Assembly: GCF_049675895.1 (NCBI RefSeq)
Contig: NZ_CP183834.1
Coordinates: 3,100,001 to 3,164,000 of the forward strand
Direction: 5' to 3'
DNA from: Ampullimonas aquatilis
GTDB taxonomy: Bacteria; Pseudomonadota; Gammaproteobacteria; Burkholderiales; Burkholderiaceae_D
DNA: 64,000 nucleotides
The notes under the pieces are model-generated. The model ran no database searches. It had not been told where the DNA came from and saw only the letters and a program-made list of their open reading frames with translations. Below are positions 34,335 through 42,648 of this stretch, one piece after another. Every line of letters starts with the position of its first letter. Positions within the stretch are counted from its first letter, which is position 1. Position numbers and translations under genes: made by a program.

Positions 34335-35981
34335 TTACATGCCCATACCGCCCATGCCGCCCATACCGTCCATCCCACCTGGCATACCGCCAGCTGGTTT
34401 GTCTTCTGGCATTTCAGCAACCAGTGCATCGGTTGTCAGGATCAGGCCGGCAACTGATGCAGCGTTTTGCAAGGCTGAACGAGTTACTTTAGCTGGATCG
34501 AGAACACCGAGTTCTACTAGGTCACCGTAAGTACCGTTGGCAGCGTTGTAACCATAGTTGCCTTTGCCTTCGAGCACTTTGTTGATCACGACAGATGGCT
34601 CGTCACCAGCGTTGGCAACGATCTGACGCAGTGGCTCTTCAATGGCGCGCAATACGATCTTGATGCCAGCATCTTGATCAGGATTGTCACCTTTGAGAGC
34701 TGTCACAGCAGCACGAGCGCGCAGCAGGGCAACACCACCACCAGGAACCACGCCTTCTTCAACAGCTGCACGAGTAGCATGCAGTGCATCTTCAACGCGG
34801 GCTTTTTTCTCTTTCATTTCAACTTCGGTCGCAGCACCAACGCGAATCACAGCAACACCGCCAGCCAGTTTAGCAACGCGCTCTTGCAGTTTTTCACGAT
34901 CGTAGTCGGAAGATGCTTCTTCGATTTGGGCACGGATTTGTTTAACACGGGCTTCAATGCTCTTGGCATCGCCAGCGCCATCAATCACGATGGTGTTTTC
35001 TTTGCCAATTTCGATACGTTTGGCTTGACCCAGTTCGGTCAGCGTGGCTTTTTCCAGTGACAGGCCGACTTCTTCAGCGATCACTTGACCACCAGTCAGA
35101 ATCGCGATGTCTTCGAGCATGGCTTTACGACGATCACCAAAACCAGGTGCCTTAACAGCAGCAACTTTCAGGATGCCACGGATGTTGTTGACAACCAGGG
35201 TTGCCAGTGCTTCGCCTTCGACGTCTTCAGCGATGATCAGCAAAGGACGGCCAGATTTGGCAACTTGTTCCAGGATTGGCAGCAGGTCACGAATGTTGGA
35301 GACTTTTTTGTCAAACAACAAGATGAATGGGTTTTCCAGCAACACAACCTGTTTTTCAGGATTGTTGATGAAGTAGGGGGACAGGTAACCGCGGTCAAAC
35401 TGCATGCCTTCAACGACGTCGAGTTCGTTGTTCAGTGATTTGCCGTCTTCAACAGTGATCACGCCTTCTTTACCAACTTTGTCCATTGCATCAGCAATGA
35501 TCTGACCGATATCGGTATCGGAGTTGGCAGAGATGGAGCCTACTTGGGCGATTTCTTTGCTGGTGGTGGTTGGCTTGGCCAGTTTGCGAACTTCTTCAAC
35601 CACAGCGATCACTGCTTTGTCGATGCCGCGTTTCAGATCAGTTGGGTTGAAACCTGCTGCTACGTATTTGAAGCCTTCGCGAACAATCGCTTGAGCCAAT
35701 ACAGTCGCTGTTGTTGTACCGTCACCGGCGTTATCAGAAGTACGGGAAGCCACTTCTTTAACCAGTTGGGCGCCCATGTTTTCGAGCTTGTCTTTCAGTT
35801 CGATTTCTTTGGCAACGGACACACCGTCTTTCGTCACGGTTGGGGCACCGTAGCTGCGCTCGAGCACCACGTTACGGCCTTTAGGGCCCAGGGTCACTTT
35901 CACTGCATTGGCCAGAATGTTAACGCCGTTAACAATCTTGGCGCGTGCGTCATCACCAAAAATAACTTGTTTTGCTGCCAT
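34335..35981 (-). CDS. groL: Chaperonin GroEL
   Basis: 548-residue 60-kDa chaperonin forming a double heptameric ring that folds proteins with ATP and GroES. Start AAKQVIFGDDARAKIVNGVN; ATP site in VTLGPKGRNVVLE and GDGTTTATVLA; apical substrate-binding region about 190-375; the flexible C-terminus has the usual Gly-Gly-Met repeats (GGMDGMGGMGGMGM). It lies 43 bp after groS in the same transcript. In an autotroph it is also needed to fold RuBisCO large subunits. Confidence 0.99.
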   Translation of the reverse strand: MAAKQVIFGDDARAKIVNGVNILANAVKVTLGPKGRNVVLERSYGAPTVTKDGVSVAKEIELKDKLENMGAQLVKEVASRTSDNAGDGTTTATVLAQAIVREGFKYVAAGFNPTDLKRGIDKAVIAVVEEVRKLAKPTTTSKEIAQVGSISANSDTDIGQIIADAMDKVGKEGVITVEDGKSLNNELDVVEGMQFDRGYLSPYFINNPEKQVVLLENPFILLFDKKVSNIRDLLPILEQVAKSGRPLLIIAEDVEGEALATLVVNNIRGILKVAAVKAPGFGDRRKAMLEDIAILTGGQVIAEEVGLSLEKATLTELGQAKRIEIGKENTIVIDGAGDAKSIEARVKQIRAQIEEASSDYDREKLQERVAKLAGGVAVIRVGAATEVEMKEKKARVEDALHATRAAVEEGVVPGGGVALLRARAAVTALKGDNPDQDAGIKIVLRAIEEPLRQIVANAGDEPSVVINKVLEGKGNYGYNAANGTYGDLVELGVLDPAKVTRSALQNAASVAGLILTTDALVAEMPEDKPAGGMPGGMDGMGGMGGMGM

Positions 35982-36024
35982 GTTGAATCTCCTAATACGG
36001 GAATGAATTACAGGGGGTCAGAAA

Positions 36025-36312
36025 TTACTGAACGATGGCGAAGATGTCATCTTCACGCAGAACCAGCACTTCATCGCCGTTAACCTTGACGCTTTGGCCA
36101 GAATATTTGCCAAACAGAACGCGATCACCAACCTTGACTTCCAAAGGACGTACTTTGCCATCGTCAAGCAATTTACCTGTGCCAACGGCCAGGATTTCAC
36201 CTTGATCTGGTTTTTCGGCTGCATTGTCTGGCAAAACGATACCGGATGCAGTTTTGGTTTCACTGTCCAAACGTTTGACGATCACACGATCATGCAATGG
36301 GCGAAGACTCAT
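36025..36312 (-). CDS. groS: Co-chaperonin GroES
   Basis: 95-residue lid of the GroEL chamber. Start SLRPLHDRVIVKRLDSETKT; the mobile loop KTASGIVLPDNAAEKPDQGE binds GroEL. AAGGAG stands 5-6 bases before the ATG. First gene of the heat-shock operon, controlled by the CIRCE element and promoter upstream. Confidence 0.99.
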   Translation of the reverse strand: MSLRPLHDRVIVKRLDSETKTASGIVLPDNAAEKPDQGEILAVGTGKLLDDGKVRPLEVKVGDRVLFGKYSGQSVKVNGDEVLVLREDDIFAIVQ

Positions 36313-36389
36313 ACAAACTCCTTAAATAATATATCGGATGAGATCGGCAGGATCTAATTGGTTTTGAGCGGCCTGCCTACGAAAAACTG

Positions 36390-36416
36390 TTAGCACTCAC
36401 AGCCAACGAGTGCTAA
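36390..36416. promoter_or_regulatory. CIRCE operator (HrcA binding site)
   Basis: Perfect 9-bp inverted repeat TTAGCACTC / GAGTGCTAA with a 9-bp spacer, exactly the CIRCE consensus. It lies just downstream of the groES promoter -10, where HrcA would block transcription. Confidence 0.97.
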
Positions 36417-36444
36417 TTATATGGGTGGATTTGGGTATTTCAAG
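36416..36444 (-). promoter_or_regulatory. groESL promoter with overlapping sigma-70 and sigma-32 elements
   Basis: On the minus strand TTGAAA (36438-36443), 16 bp, TATAAT (36416-36421) is a near-perfect sigma-70 promoter. Offset by a base or so, CTTGAA (36439-36444), 13 bp, CCCAT (36421-36425) fits a heat-shock sigma-32 promoter. The CIRCE element abuts the -10, so HrcA repression and RpoH activation probably both act here. Confidence 0.8.
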
Positions 36445-36834
36445 AGTGGTGAGCGATATTTTTCAAAAAAATCTCCTGAGTACTTGGAGAAAATACTTCA
36501 GGAGAGTAAAAAAATAGCCCTTTTAAATACGCACCAAAGCAGTCCATTTAACTTCATACCCCCATATAGTATGAGGTCAGAGTAGTGAAATAGAGCATGC
36601 TTGGAGACGTCATGACAAAACGGACAGATTATCCAAAGCGGTCCGGCTGGCTTTGCTGCCATCGACAAAACCATTGCAACCCAACTCGCCGAATAATCCA
36701 GCAAGTCAGTTTGCTCATCCGACGCAAGCGTCGACGGATATGTTTCCAACCATCAAACTGGCAAATGAGTAACCGTGGAAATTGCAAGGTCATGCTCCTC
36801 CCTCCCCGACTTTGCCAATTGCGCCCGCACTTAT
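36445..36834. other. Gene-free stretch between groES promoter and cbb aldolase gene
   Basis: About 390 bp with no gene I can support. The short open frames on either strand have no ribosome-binding site or family resemblance. A small imperfect hairpin, CTCCTGAGTA / TACTTCAGGAG (about 36472-36504), is the only structure seen. It has no clear U-tract terminator for the cbb operon, whose end lies at 36835. Confidence 0.5.
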
Positions 36835-37866
36835 TTAGGCCAGCGCGTAAGACTCCAGCGAACGCGGCTTGATCTTGGCACCCTGCCCGGCGCAGCCAAA
36901 GGCAATGAAACGATCCTTGCAAATACTGCGCGCCGCTTTTTTGGCTGCGATCAACATTTTGCGTGGATCAAACTCATCAGGACGTTGCGCCATTTCCTTC
37001 CGCATCGCACCGGTCATGGCAAGGCGAATATCGGTATCAATATTGACCTTGCGCACACCGTTTTGAATACCACGCTGAATCTCTTCCACCGGCACGCCAT
37101 AAGTCTCTTTGATCTTGCCGCCGTATTGACGAATGATGTCGAGCCATTCTTGCGGCACACTACTGGAACCATGCATAACCAGATGCGTATTGGGAATCTG
37201 TGCATGGATTTTGGCGATCAGATCAATCGCCAAAATCTCACCCGTCGGTTGCTGAGTGAATTTGTAGGCGCCGTGGCTGGTACCAATGGCAATCGCCAGT
37301 GCATCCACACCGGTGCGCTCGACAAAGTCCCTGGCCTGCATGGGATCAGTCAACATCATGTCATGCGTGAGTACACCTTCCGCACCCACACCATCTTCTT
37401 CACCGGCCATACCGGTTTCCAGGGAACCCAGACAACCCAGCTCGCCTTCGACAGACACGCCGACCGCATGGGCCATGTCACAAACCTGTTTGGTGACTGC
37501 CACGTTGTAGTCGTAGCTGGCCGGCGTTTTGGCATCTTCACGCAGTGAGCCATCCATCATCACGCTGGTAAAACCGGAGCGGATGGACTGCTGACATACT
37601 GCCGGTGTGGCGCCATGATCCTGATGCAGCACCACCGGAATGTCCGGATGCGCCTCCACCGCGGCCAGCACCATATGCCGCAGATAGGCTTCACCGGCAT
37701 ATTTGCGTGCACCGGCAGAAGCTTGCAGAATCACCGGGCTGTCAGTCTCCTGAGCTGCCTCCATGATGGCGTGAATCTGTTCCAGATTATTGACATTGAA
37801 TGCTGGTACGCCATAGCCAAATTCGGCCGCGTGATCGAGCACCTGACGCAAGGATACGAGGGCCAT
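36835..37866 (-). CDS. cbbA: Fructose-bisphosphate aldolase, class II (CbbA)
   Basis: Zinc aldolase joining dihydroxyacetone phosphate with glyceraldehyde 3-phosphate or erythrose 4-phosphate, so it makes fructose- and sedoheptulose-bisphosphate in the Calvin cycle. 343 residues. Zinc and catalytic residues are in VVLHQDHGATPAVCQ, MMDGSLREDAKTPASYDYNV, AIGTSHGAYKF, VMHGSSSVP and KVNIDTDIRLAMTGA. This is the long CbbA-type class II enzyme. It is the last gene of the cbb operon, 57 bp after the GAPDH gene; in Cupriavidus a phosphoglycerate kinase gene stands between them. Confidence 0.97.
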   Translation of the reverse strand: MALVSLRQVLDHAAEFGYGVPAFNVNNLEQIHAIMEAAQETDSPVILQASAGARKYAGEAYLRHMVLAAVEAHPDIPVVLHQDHGATPAVCQQSIRSGFTSVMMDGSLREDAKTPASYDYNVAVTKQVCDMAHAVGVSVEGELGCLGSLETGMAGEEDGVGAEGVLTHDMMLTDPMQARDFVERTGVDALAIAIGTSHGAYKFTQQPTGEILAIDLIAKIHAQIPNTHLVMHGSSSVPQEWLDIIRQYGGKIKETYGVPVEEIQRGIQNGVRKVNIDTDIRLAMTGAMRKEMAQRPDEFDPRKMLIAAKKAARSICKDRFIAFGCAGQGAKIKPRSLESYALA

Positions 37867-37923
37867 GAAATTCTCCTTTAAATTTTAATTTTCTGAAAAA
37901 TGCTTATTTGCTATGTTTTGCTA

Positions 37924-38931
37924 TCACTTGCCATGCCGCGCAATGACTTGCACCATCTCCAGCAGCTTGTTGGAGTAGCCCCACTCGTTGTCATACCAGG
38001 CGACCACTTTGACAAACGTGGCATCCAGAGCAATGCCTGCTTCTGCATCAAACACCGAGGTACAGGTTTCGCCTCTGAAATCGGTGGCCACGACTTTGTC
38101 TTCGGTGTAGCCGAGCACGCCCTTCATTTCATTTTGTGAAGCCGCTTTCATGGCATCACAAATGGCCTGATAGGAAGTCTCGGTATTTAACTCAACCGTC
38201 AGATCAACGACCGACACATCGGAAGTGGGCACACGAAACGCCATGCCGGTCAGCTTTTTGTTCAATTCCGGAATCACCACACCGACCGCCTTGGCTGCAC
38301 CGGTTGATGATGGAATGATGTTTTCCAGAATGCCACGACCACCGCGCCAGTCTTTATTGGAAGGTCCATCCACCGTCTTTTGTGTGGCGGTGGCCGCATG
38401 CACCGTCGTCATCAAGCCGCGCTTGATGCCAAAACGATCATTCAATACCTTGGCAATCGGTGCCAGACAGTTGGTAGTGCAAGAAGCATTGGAGACAATC
38501 GTCTGCCCCGCATAACTGGCGTGATTGACACCATATACAAACATTGGTGTGTCGTCTTTGGAAGGTGCCGACAGGATGACTTTACCTGCGCCAGCAGCAA
38601 GATGTTTATCCGCTGTGTCCTTGGTCAAGAAGAGGCCGGTGGATTCAATCACCACATCAGCACCCACTTCATGCCAGCGTAATTCAGCCGGATCCTTTAT
38701 GGCAGTCAGCCGGATTTTTTTACCATTGACAATCAGTGTGTTGCCGTCGACAGCAATATCAGCATGACAGCGACCATGGACCGAATCGTACTTGAGCATA
38801 TAAGCCAGATAATCCGGTTCCAGCAAATCATTGATGGCAACGATATCAATTTCTTTAAAATTTTCCAGCGCGGCACGAAATGCCATCCGACCAATCCGGC
38901 CAAAGCCGTTGATCCCTACCTTGATGCTCAT
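37924..38931 (-). CDS. cbbG: Glyceraldehyde-3-phosphate dehydrogenase (CbbG, Calvin copy)
   Basis: Second GAPDH of the window, here reducing 1,3-bisphosphoglycerate in CO2 fixation. 335 residues: KVGINGFGRIGRMAFRA, catalytic Cys in SNASCTTNCLAPI, His in TTVHAATATQKTVDGPS, S-loop NIIPSSTGAAKAVGVVI, and end WYDNEWGYSNKL. It is closer in these blocks to E. coli GapA than to the other copy in this window. Its ATG overlaps the cbbZ stop (ATGA), showing translational coupling. Confidence 0.95.
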   Translation of the reverse strand: MSIKVGINGFGRIGRMAFRAALENFKEIDIVAINDLLEPDYLAYMLKYDSVHGRCHADIAVDGNTLIVNGKKIRLTAIKDPAELRWHEVGADVVIESTGLFLTKDTADKHLAAGAGKVILSAPSKDDTPMFVYGVNHASYAGQTIVSNASCTTNCLAPIAKVLNDRFGIKRGLMTTVHAATATQKTVDGPSNKDWRGGRGILENIIPSSTGAAKAVGVVIPELNKKLTGMAFRVPTSDVSVVDLTVELNTETSYQAICDAMKAASQNEMKGVLGYTEDKVVATDFRGETCTSVFDAEAGIALDATFVKVVAWYDNEWGYSNKLLEMVQVIARHGK

Positions 38932-39611
38932 ACTTTCTCCTGTTGAAATAAGGGCTGCATATCCTGCAAGACCCGGTCTGGCCGGGCATTTTCAATCGGC
39001 TCACCCATGTTGTAGCCATAATCCAGCGCCCACACGGCCACACCGGCATTGCGGGCAGTGGCCACATCAATCACCGAATCACCCACAAACAAGGCACGTG
39101 ATTTGGTCACCTCAAACTGATGCAGGCATTTGAAAATGCCTTCTGGATCAGGCTTTTTACTCGGCAAGGAATCACCACTGATGACCCGATCAAACAGGCT
39201 GTGCATGTTGTGCACCTTGAGTACCGTCTGCGTAAATCGGGCTTCCTTGTTGGTGATCACGGCCATCTTCACGCCTTGGGCACGCAACTGCGCCAAGGTC
39301 ATCATGACGAAGGGATAAGGTTTGCTGCGTGTGCCACAACGCCGCTCATAATATTTATTAAACTCGCTGGCGATCAGCGGCAAGGTATTGCTGGAGCGCA
39401 CCACGGACACTGACGTCAGATTGGCAAAGGCCAGCGCCTGAATCAGCAACTCCAGCGTACCGTAGCCAATCCATCGGTCTACCTGATCCTGAGTGACCGG
39501 TGGCAAATCAAAACGGCGCAGAGTGTCATTGACGGCATCGGCAATCTCTGGTGCCGTTTCGATCAGGGTGCCATCCAGATCAAACATGATCAAATCATAA
39601 GAGCGATTCAT
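38928..39611 (-). CDS. cbbZ: Phosphoglycolate phosphatase (CbbZ)
   Basis: HAD-family phosphatase that removes 2-phosphoglycolate, the product of RuBisCO's oxygenase reaction and an inhibitor of triose-phosphate isomerase. 227 residues: nucleophile motif IMFDLDGTLIETAP, motif II in VITNKEAR, motif III Lys in LPSKKPDPEG and motif IV GDSVIDVATARNAG. The cap domain is the helical C1 type. The stop overlaps the GAPDH ATG, and the transketolase stop is 9 bp upstream. Confidence 0.94.
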   Translation of the reverse strand: MNRSYDLIMFDLDGTLIETAPEIADAVNDTLRRFDLPPVTQDQVDRWIGYGTLELLIQALAFANLTSVSVVRSSNTLPLIASEFNKYYERRCGTRSKPYPFVMMTLAQLRAQGVKMAVITNKEARFTQTVLKVHNMHSLFDRVISGDSLPSKKPDPEGIFKCLHQFEVTKSRALFVGDSVIDVATARNAGVAVWALDYGYNMGEPIENARPDRVLQDMQPLFQQEKV

Positions 39612-39620
39612 GATGGCTCC

Positions 39621-41699
39621 TCAATGCATCGCCGTGATTTGCTCGGCACCCAATGGCTCGTGTTTATACGCAGCACGATGCGCCAGAGTTTGCACGGCCT
39701 CCATCACCTTGTCAGTGGTAATCTTGAAGTGCTGATACAGATCACCCGCCGGTGCCGACTCGCCAAAACTGGCCATGCCAATCACCATGCCAGTACGCCC
39801 CACATACTTGCGCCAAAAGTCGGGATGCGCCGCTTCTACCGCCACAATTGGCAAGGTCAGTGGCAAAATCAGTTTTTGATAGGCGTCGGTCTGACGATCA
39901 AACAGGTTGGTACAAGGCATGGACACCACGCGTGTCGGCACACCCGCCTCTGCCAAACGTTGATGTGCTTCCATTGCCAGCACCAACTCAGAACCGGTTG
40001 CCACAATGACTGCCACCGGATCAGCTGATTCGGCCAGGATATAACCACCTTTACGGATTTGCTCGACCACATCGAGGCCGCTCAACTGGGGCAGATTTTG
40101 CCTTGATAGTGCCAACGCACTGGGGCCGTCATAACGTGTCAGCGCATATTGCCAGGCGACGGCGGTTTCCATCAGATCAGCAGGTCGCCAGACATCCAGA
40201 CCGGGAATAATGCGCAGGCTCGGAATATGTTCCACACTCTGATGCGTCGGACCATCTTCACCCAGACCAATGCTGTCGTGGGTAAAGACGTGAATCACGC
40301 GTTGCTTCATGAGTGCTGCCATACGAATGGCATTACGACTATAGTCGGAGAAGGTCAGGAAAGTACCGCCATAGGGAATATAGCCACCATGCAGGGCCAT
40401 GCCATTCATGATAGCCGCCATGCCAAACTCACGCACGCCATAAGACAGATGATTGCCCCAGCTATCACGCTTGGCAAGCACACAACCCTTGAAGTTGGTG
40501 AGATTGGAACCAGTCAGATCGGCACTGCCACCAAACAGTTCGGGCAGCAATGGTGCCAGGGCATCCAGACTGATCTGGCTGGCTTTGCGTGTGGCAATCG
40601 GATCTTTTTTGGTGGCCAGGGTCTGCAACATGGCATCCAGCCCTGCCTGCAACTGCACCGGTAATTCGCCACCCAAACGGCGCAATAGTTCTTTCGCCTC
40701 ATTGGGAAAGGCGGCCTGATATTGCGCAAACAAGCTACTCCAGGTTTGCTCGGTGGCAACGCCACGCTCACGGGCATCCCAGGCCTTGGCAATATCAGCA
40801 GGAATCACAAAGGGCTCGGCTTGCCAGTTCAAGGCAGCGCGCGTCGCGGCAATTTCATTGGCACCCAGTGCCGCACCATGCACATCATGAGTGCCGGCCT
40901 TATTGGGCGAGCCTTGACCAATGATGGTCTTGCAGATAATCAATGTGGGTTTGCCATCATCGCTAGCTGCCTGTGCCTTGGCCCGCACGATGGCCGCATC
41001 AATCGCACTCGGATCATGACCATCCACATCCTTGACTACCAACCAGCCATAAGCCTCGAAGCGCTTGGCAGTGTCATCGGTAAACCAGCCTTCCACATGA
41101 CCATCAATGGAAATGCCATTATCATCATAAAAGGCAATCAATTTGGAGAGTCGCAAGGTACCCGCCAGTGAACAGACCTCATGACTGATGCCTTCCATCA
41201 TGCAACCGTCACCCAGGAAAACATAAGTCAGATGATCGACCACTGACAAGGACTGATCACCGACAGTACGATTAAATTCGGCTGCCAACAATTTTTCAGC
41301 CAATGCCATTCCCACCGCATTGGCTATCCCCTGCCCCAATGGGCCGGTTGTGGTTTCAACGCCAGGCGTGATGTCCACTTCCGGATGACCCGGGGTTTTG
41401 CTGTGCAACTGCCGAAACTGCTTGAGGTCGTCGATGGATAAGTCATAGCCTGTCAAATGCAATAAGGCGTACAACAACATCGAACCATGACCATTGGAAA
41501 GCACAAAACGATCACGATTGACCCATTGTGGATTGCCGGGGTTGTGACGCAGATGCCGGTTCCAGAGCACCTCGGCAATATCTGCCATCCCCATCGGCGC
41601 ACCAGGGTGGCCGGATTTGGCTTTTTCTACCGCATCGACGGCCAGCATGCGGATGGCATTGGCCATGTTGGTGGTCAAGTTTGTTTGATTGGTCTGCAT
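39621..41699 (-). CDS. cbbT: Transketolase (CbbT, Calvin copy)
   Basis: Second transketolase, regenerating xylulose 5-phosphate, ribose 5-phosphate and erythrose 4-phosphate in the Calvin cycle. 692 residues: KAKSGHPGAPMGMADIAEVL, TPP motif GDGCMMEGISHEVCSLAG and downstream DDNGIS, FTHDSIGLGEDGPTHQ. Similar in plan to the copy at 21013-23022 but with many differences, including a longer middle region, so it is not a recent duplicate. Flanked within 11 bp by prk and cbbZ. Confidence 0.96.
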   Translation of the reverse strand: MQTNQTNLTTNMANAIRMLAVDAVEKAKSGHPGAPMGMADIAEVLWNRHLRHNPGNPQWVNRDRFVLSNGHGSMLLYALLHLTGYDLSIDDLKQFRQLHSKTPGHPEVDITPGVETTTGPLGQGIANAVGMALAEKLLAAEFNRTVGDQSLSVVDHLTYVFLGDGCMMEGISHEVCSLAGTLRLSKLIAFYDDNGISIDGHVEGWFTDDTAKRFEAYGWLVVKDVDGHDPSAIDAAIVRAKAQAASDDGKPTLIICKTIIGQGSPNKAGTHDVHGAALGANEIAATRAALNWQAEPFVIPADIAKAWDARERGVATEQTWSSLFAQYQAAFPNEAKELLRRLGGELPVQLQAGLDAMLQTLATKKDPIATRKASQISLDALAPLLPELFGGSADLTGSNLTNFKGCVLAKRDSWGNHLSYGVREFGMAAIMNGMALHGGYIPYGGTFLTFSDYSRNAIRMAALMKQRVIHVFTHDSIGLGEDGPTHQSVEHIPSLRIIPGLDVWRPADLMETAVAWQYALTRYDGPSALALSRQNLPQLSGLDVVEQIRKGGYILAESADPVAVIVATGSELVLAMEAHQRLAEAGVPTRVVSMPCTNLFDRQTDAYQKLILPLTLPIVAVEAAHPDFWRKYVGRTGMVIGMASFGESAPAGDLYQHFKITTDKVMEAVQTLAHRAAYKHEPLGAEQITAMH

Positions 41700-41710
41700 G
41701 ATTGCGCTCC

Positions 41711-42595
41711 TTAAATCGCACCGTTGGCATTTTTGCGGCGTTCCATCATGCGCCAGACAAAAGGCGTAAAAATCAGCTGCATGGCCAGTTCCATCTTGCC
41801 GCCTGGTACCACAATCGTGTTGGCACGGGACATGAAAGAGTCGTGAACCATATTGAGCAAATATTGAAAATCGATACCTTTTGGGTTGGAGAAGCGAATC
41901 ACCACAAAACTTTCATCAGCGGTAGGAATCTCTCGTGTGATGAAAGGATTGGAGGTATCCACGCAGGGCACGCGCTGAAAATTGACATGAGTGCGAGCAA
42001 ACTGCGGACAGATGTAATTCACATAGTCAGGCATACGCCGCAAGATGGTGTCGGTCACCGCTTCAGTTGAATAACCACGCTTGGACTTGTCTCGATACAG
42101 TTTCTGAATCCATTCCAGGTTGATGACTGGCACCACGCCAATCAGCAGATCCGGATACTGCGCCACATTGACATCGGGTGTCACAACCGCGCCATGCAAA
42201 CCTTCATAGAACAGCAAATCGGTATCCTCCGGAACGGACTCCCAAGGAATGAACGTGCCTGGCTCCTGCTTGTAAGGCTTGGCTTCTTCAGCGTCATGCA
42301 AATATTTTCTGCGTTGGCCAGTGCCGTTTTTGCCATAGCTGCGAAACAATTCTTCAAGTTCGGCAAACAGATTGTTTTCCGGACCAAAATGACTGAAATT
42401 ATTGTTGCCTGCGGCTTCTGCTTCGGCTGCACGGACTTTCATTTCCTTGCGATCATAGCGGTGAAAACTGTCACCCTCTATAAAAGCCGCATTAACGTTT
42501 TCACGTCGAAAAATATTGGCAAAAGTATGCGTTACTGATGTGGTGCCTGCACCGGATGATCCAGTGATGGCAATAATGGGATGTCGTTCTGACAT
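41711..42595 (-). CDS. cbbP: Phosphoribulokinase
   Basis: Phosphorylates ribulose 5-phosphate to the CO2 acceptor RuBP, the reaction specific to the Calvin cycle. 294 residues, the proteobacterial octameric class. P-loop GSSGAGTTSVTHTF at the start, catalytic Asp region IEGDSFHRYDRKEM, and LFYEGLHGAVV (Walker B). Such enzymes are activated by NADH and inhibited by AMP. It stands between fbp (53 bp) and cbbT (11 bp). Confidence 0.97.
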   Translation of the reverse strand: MSERHPIIAITGSSGAGTTSVTHTFANIFRRENVNAAFIEGDSFHRYDRKEMKVRAAEAEAAGNNNFSHFGPENNLFAELEELFRSYGKNGTGQRRKYLHDAEEAKPYKQEPGTFIPWESVPEDTDLLFYEGLHGAVVTPDVNVAQYPDLLIGVVPVINLEWIQKLYRDKSKRGYSTEAVTDTILRRMPDYVNYICPQFARTHVNFQRVPCVDTSNPFITREIPTADESFVVIRFSNPKGIDFQYLLNMVHDSFMSRANTIVVPGGKMELAMQLIFTPFVWRMMERRKNANGAI

Positions 42596-42648
42596 GATGT
42601 CACCTCTATCGTTTAAATTCTTTTATGCTTTGCTGTTAAAGCGTGCTA

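Noticed and set aside
36498..36749. Minus-strand open frame of 83 codons
   Set aside because: No ribosome-binding site, no family resemblance and an unusual composition; treated as chance.
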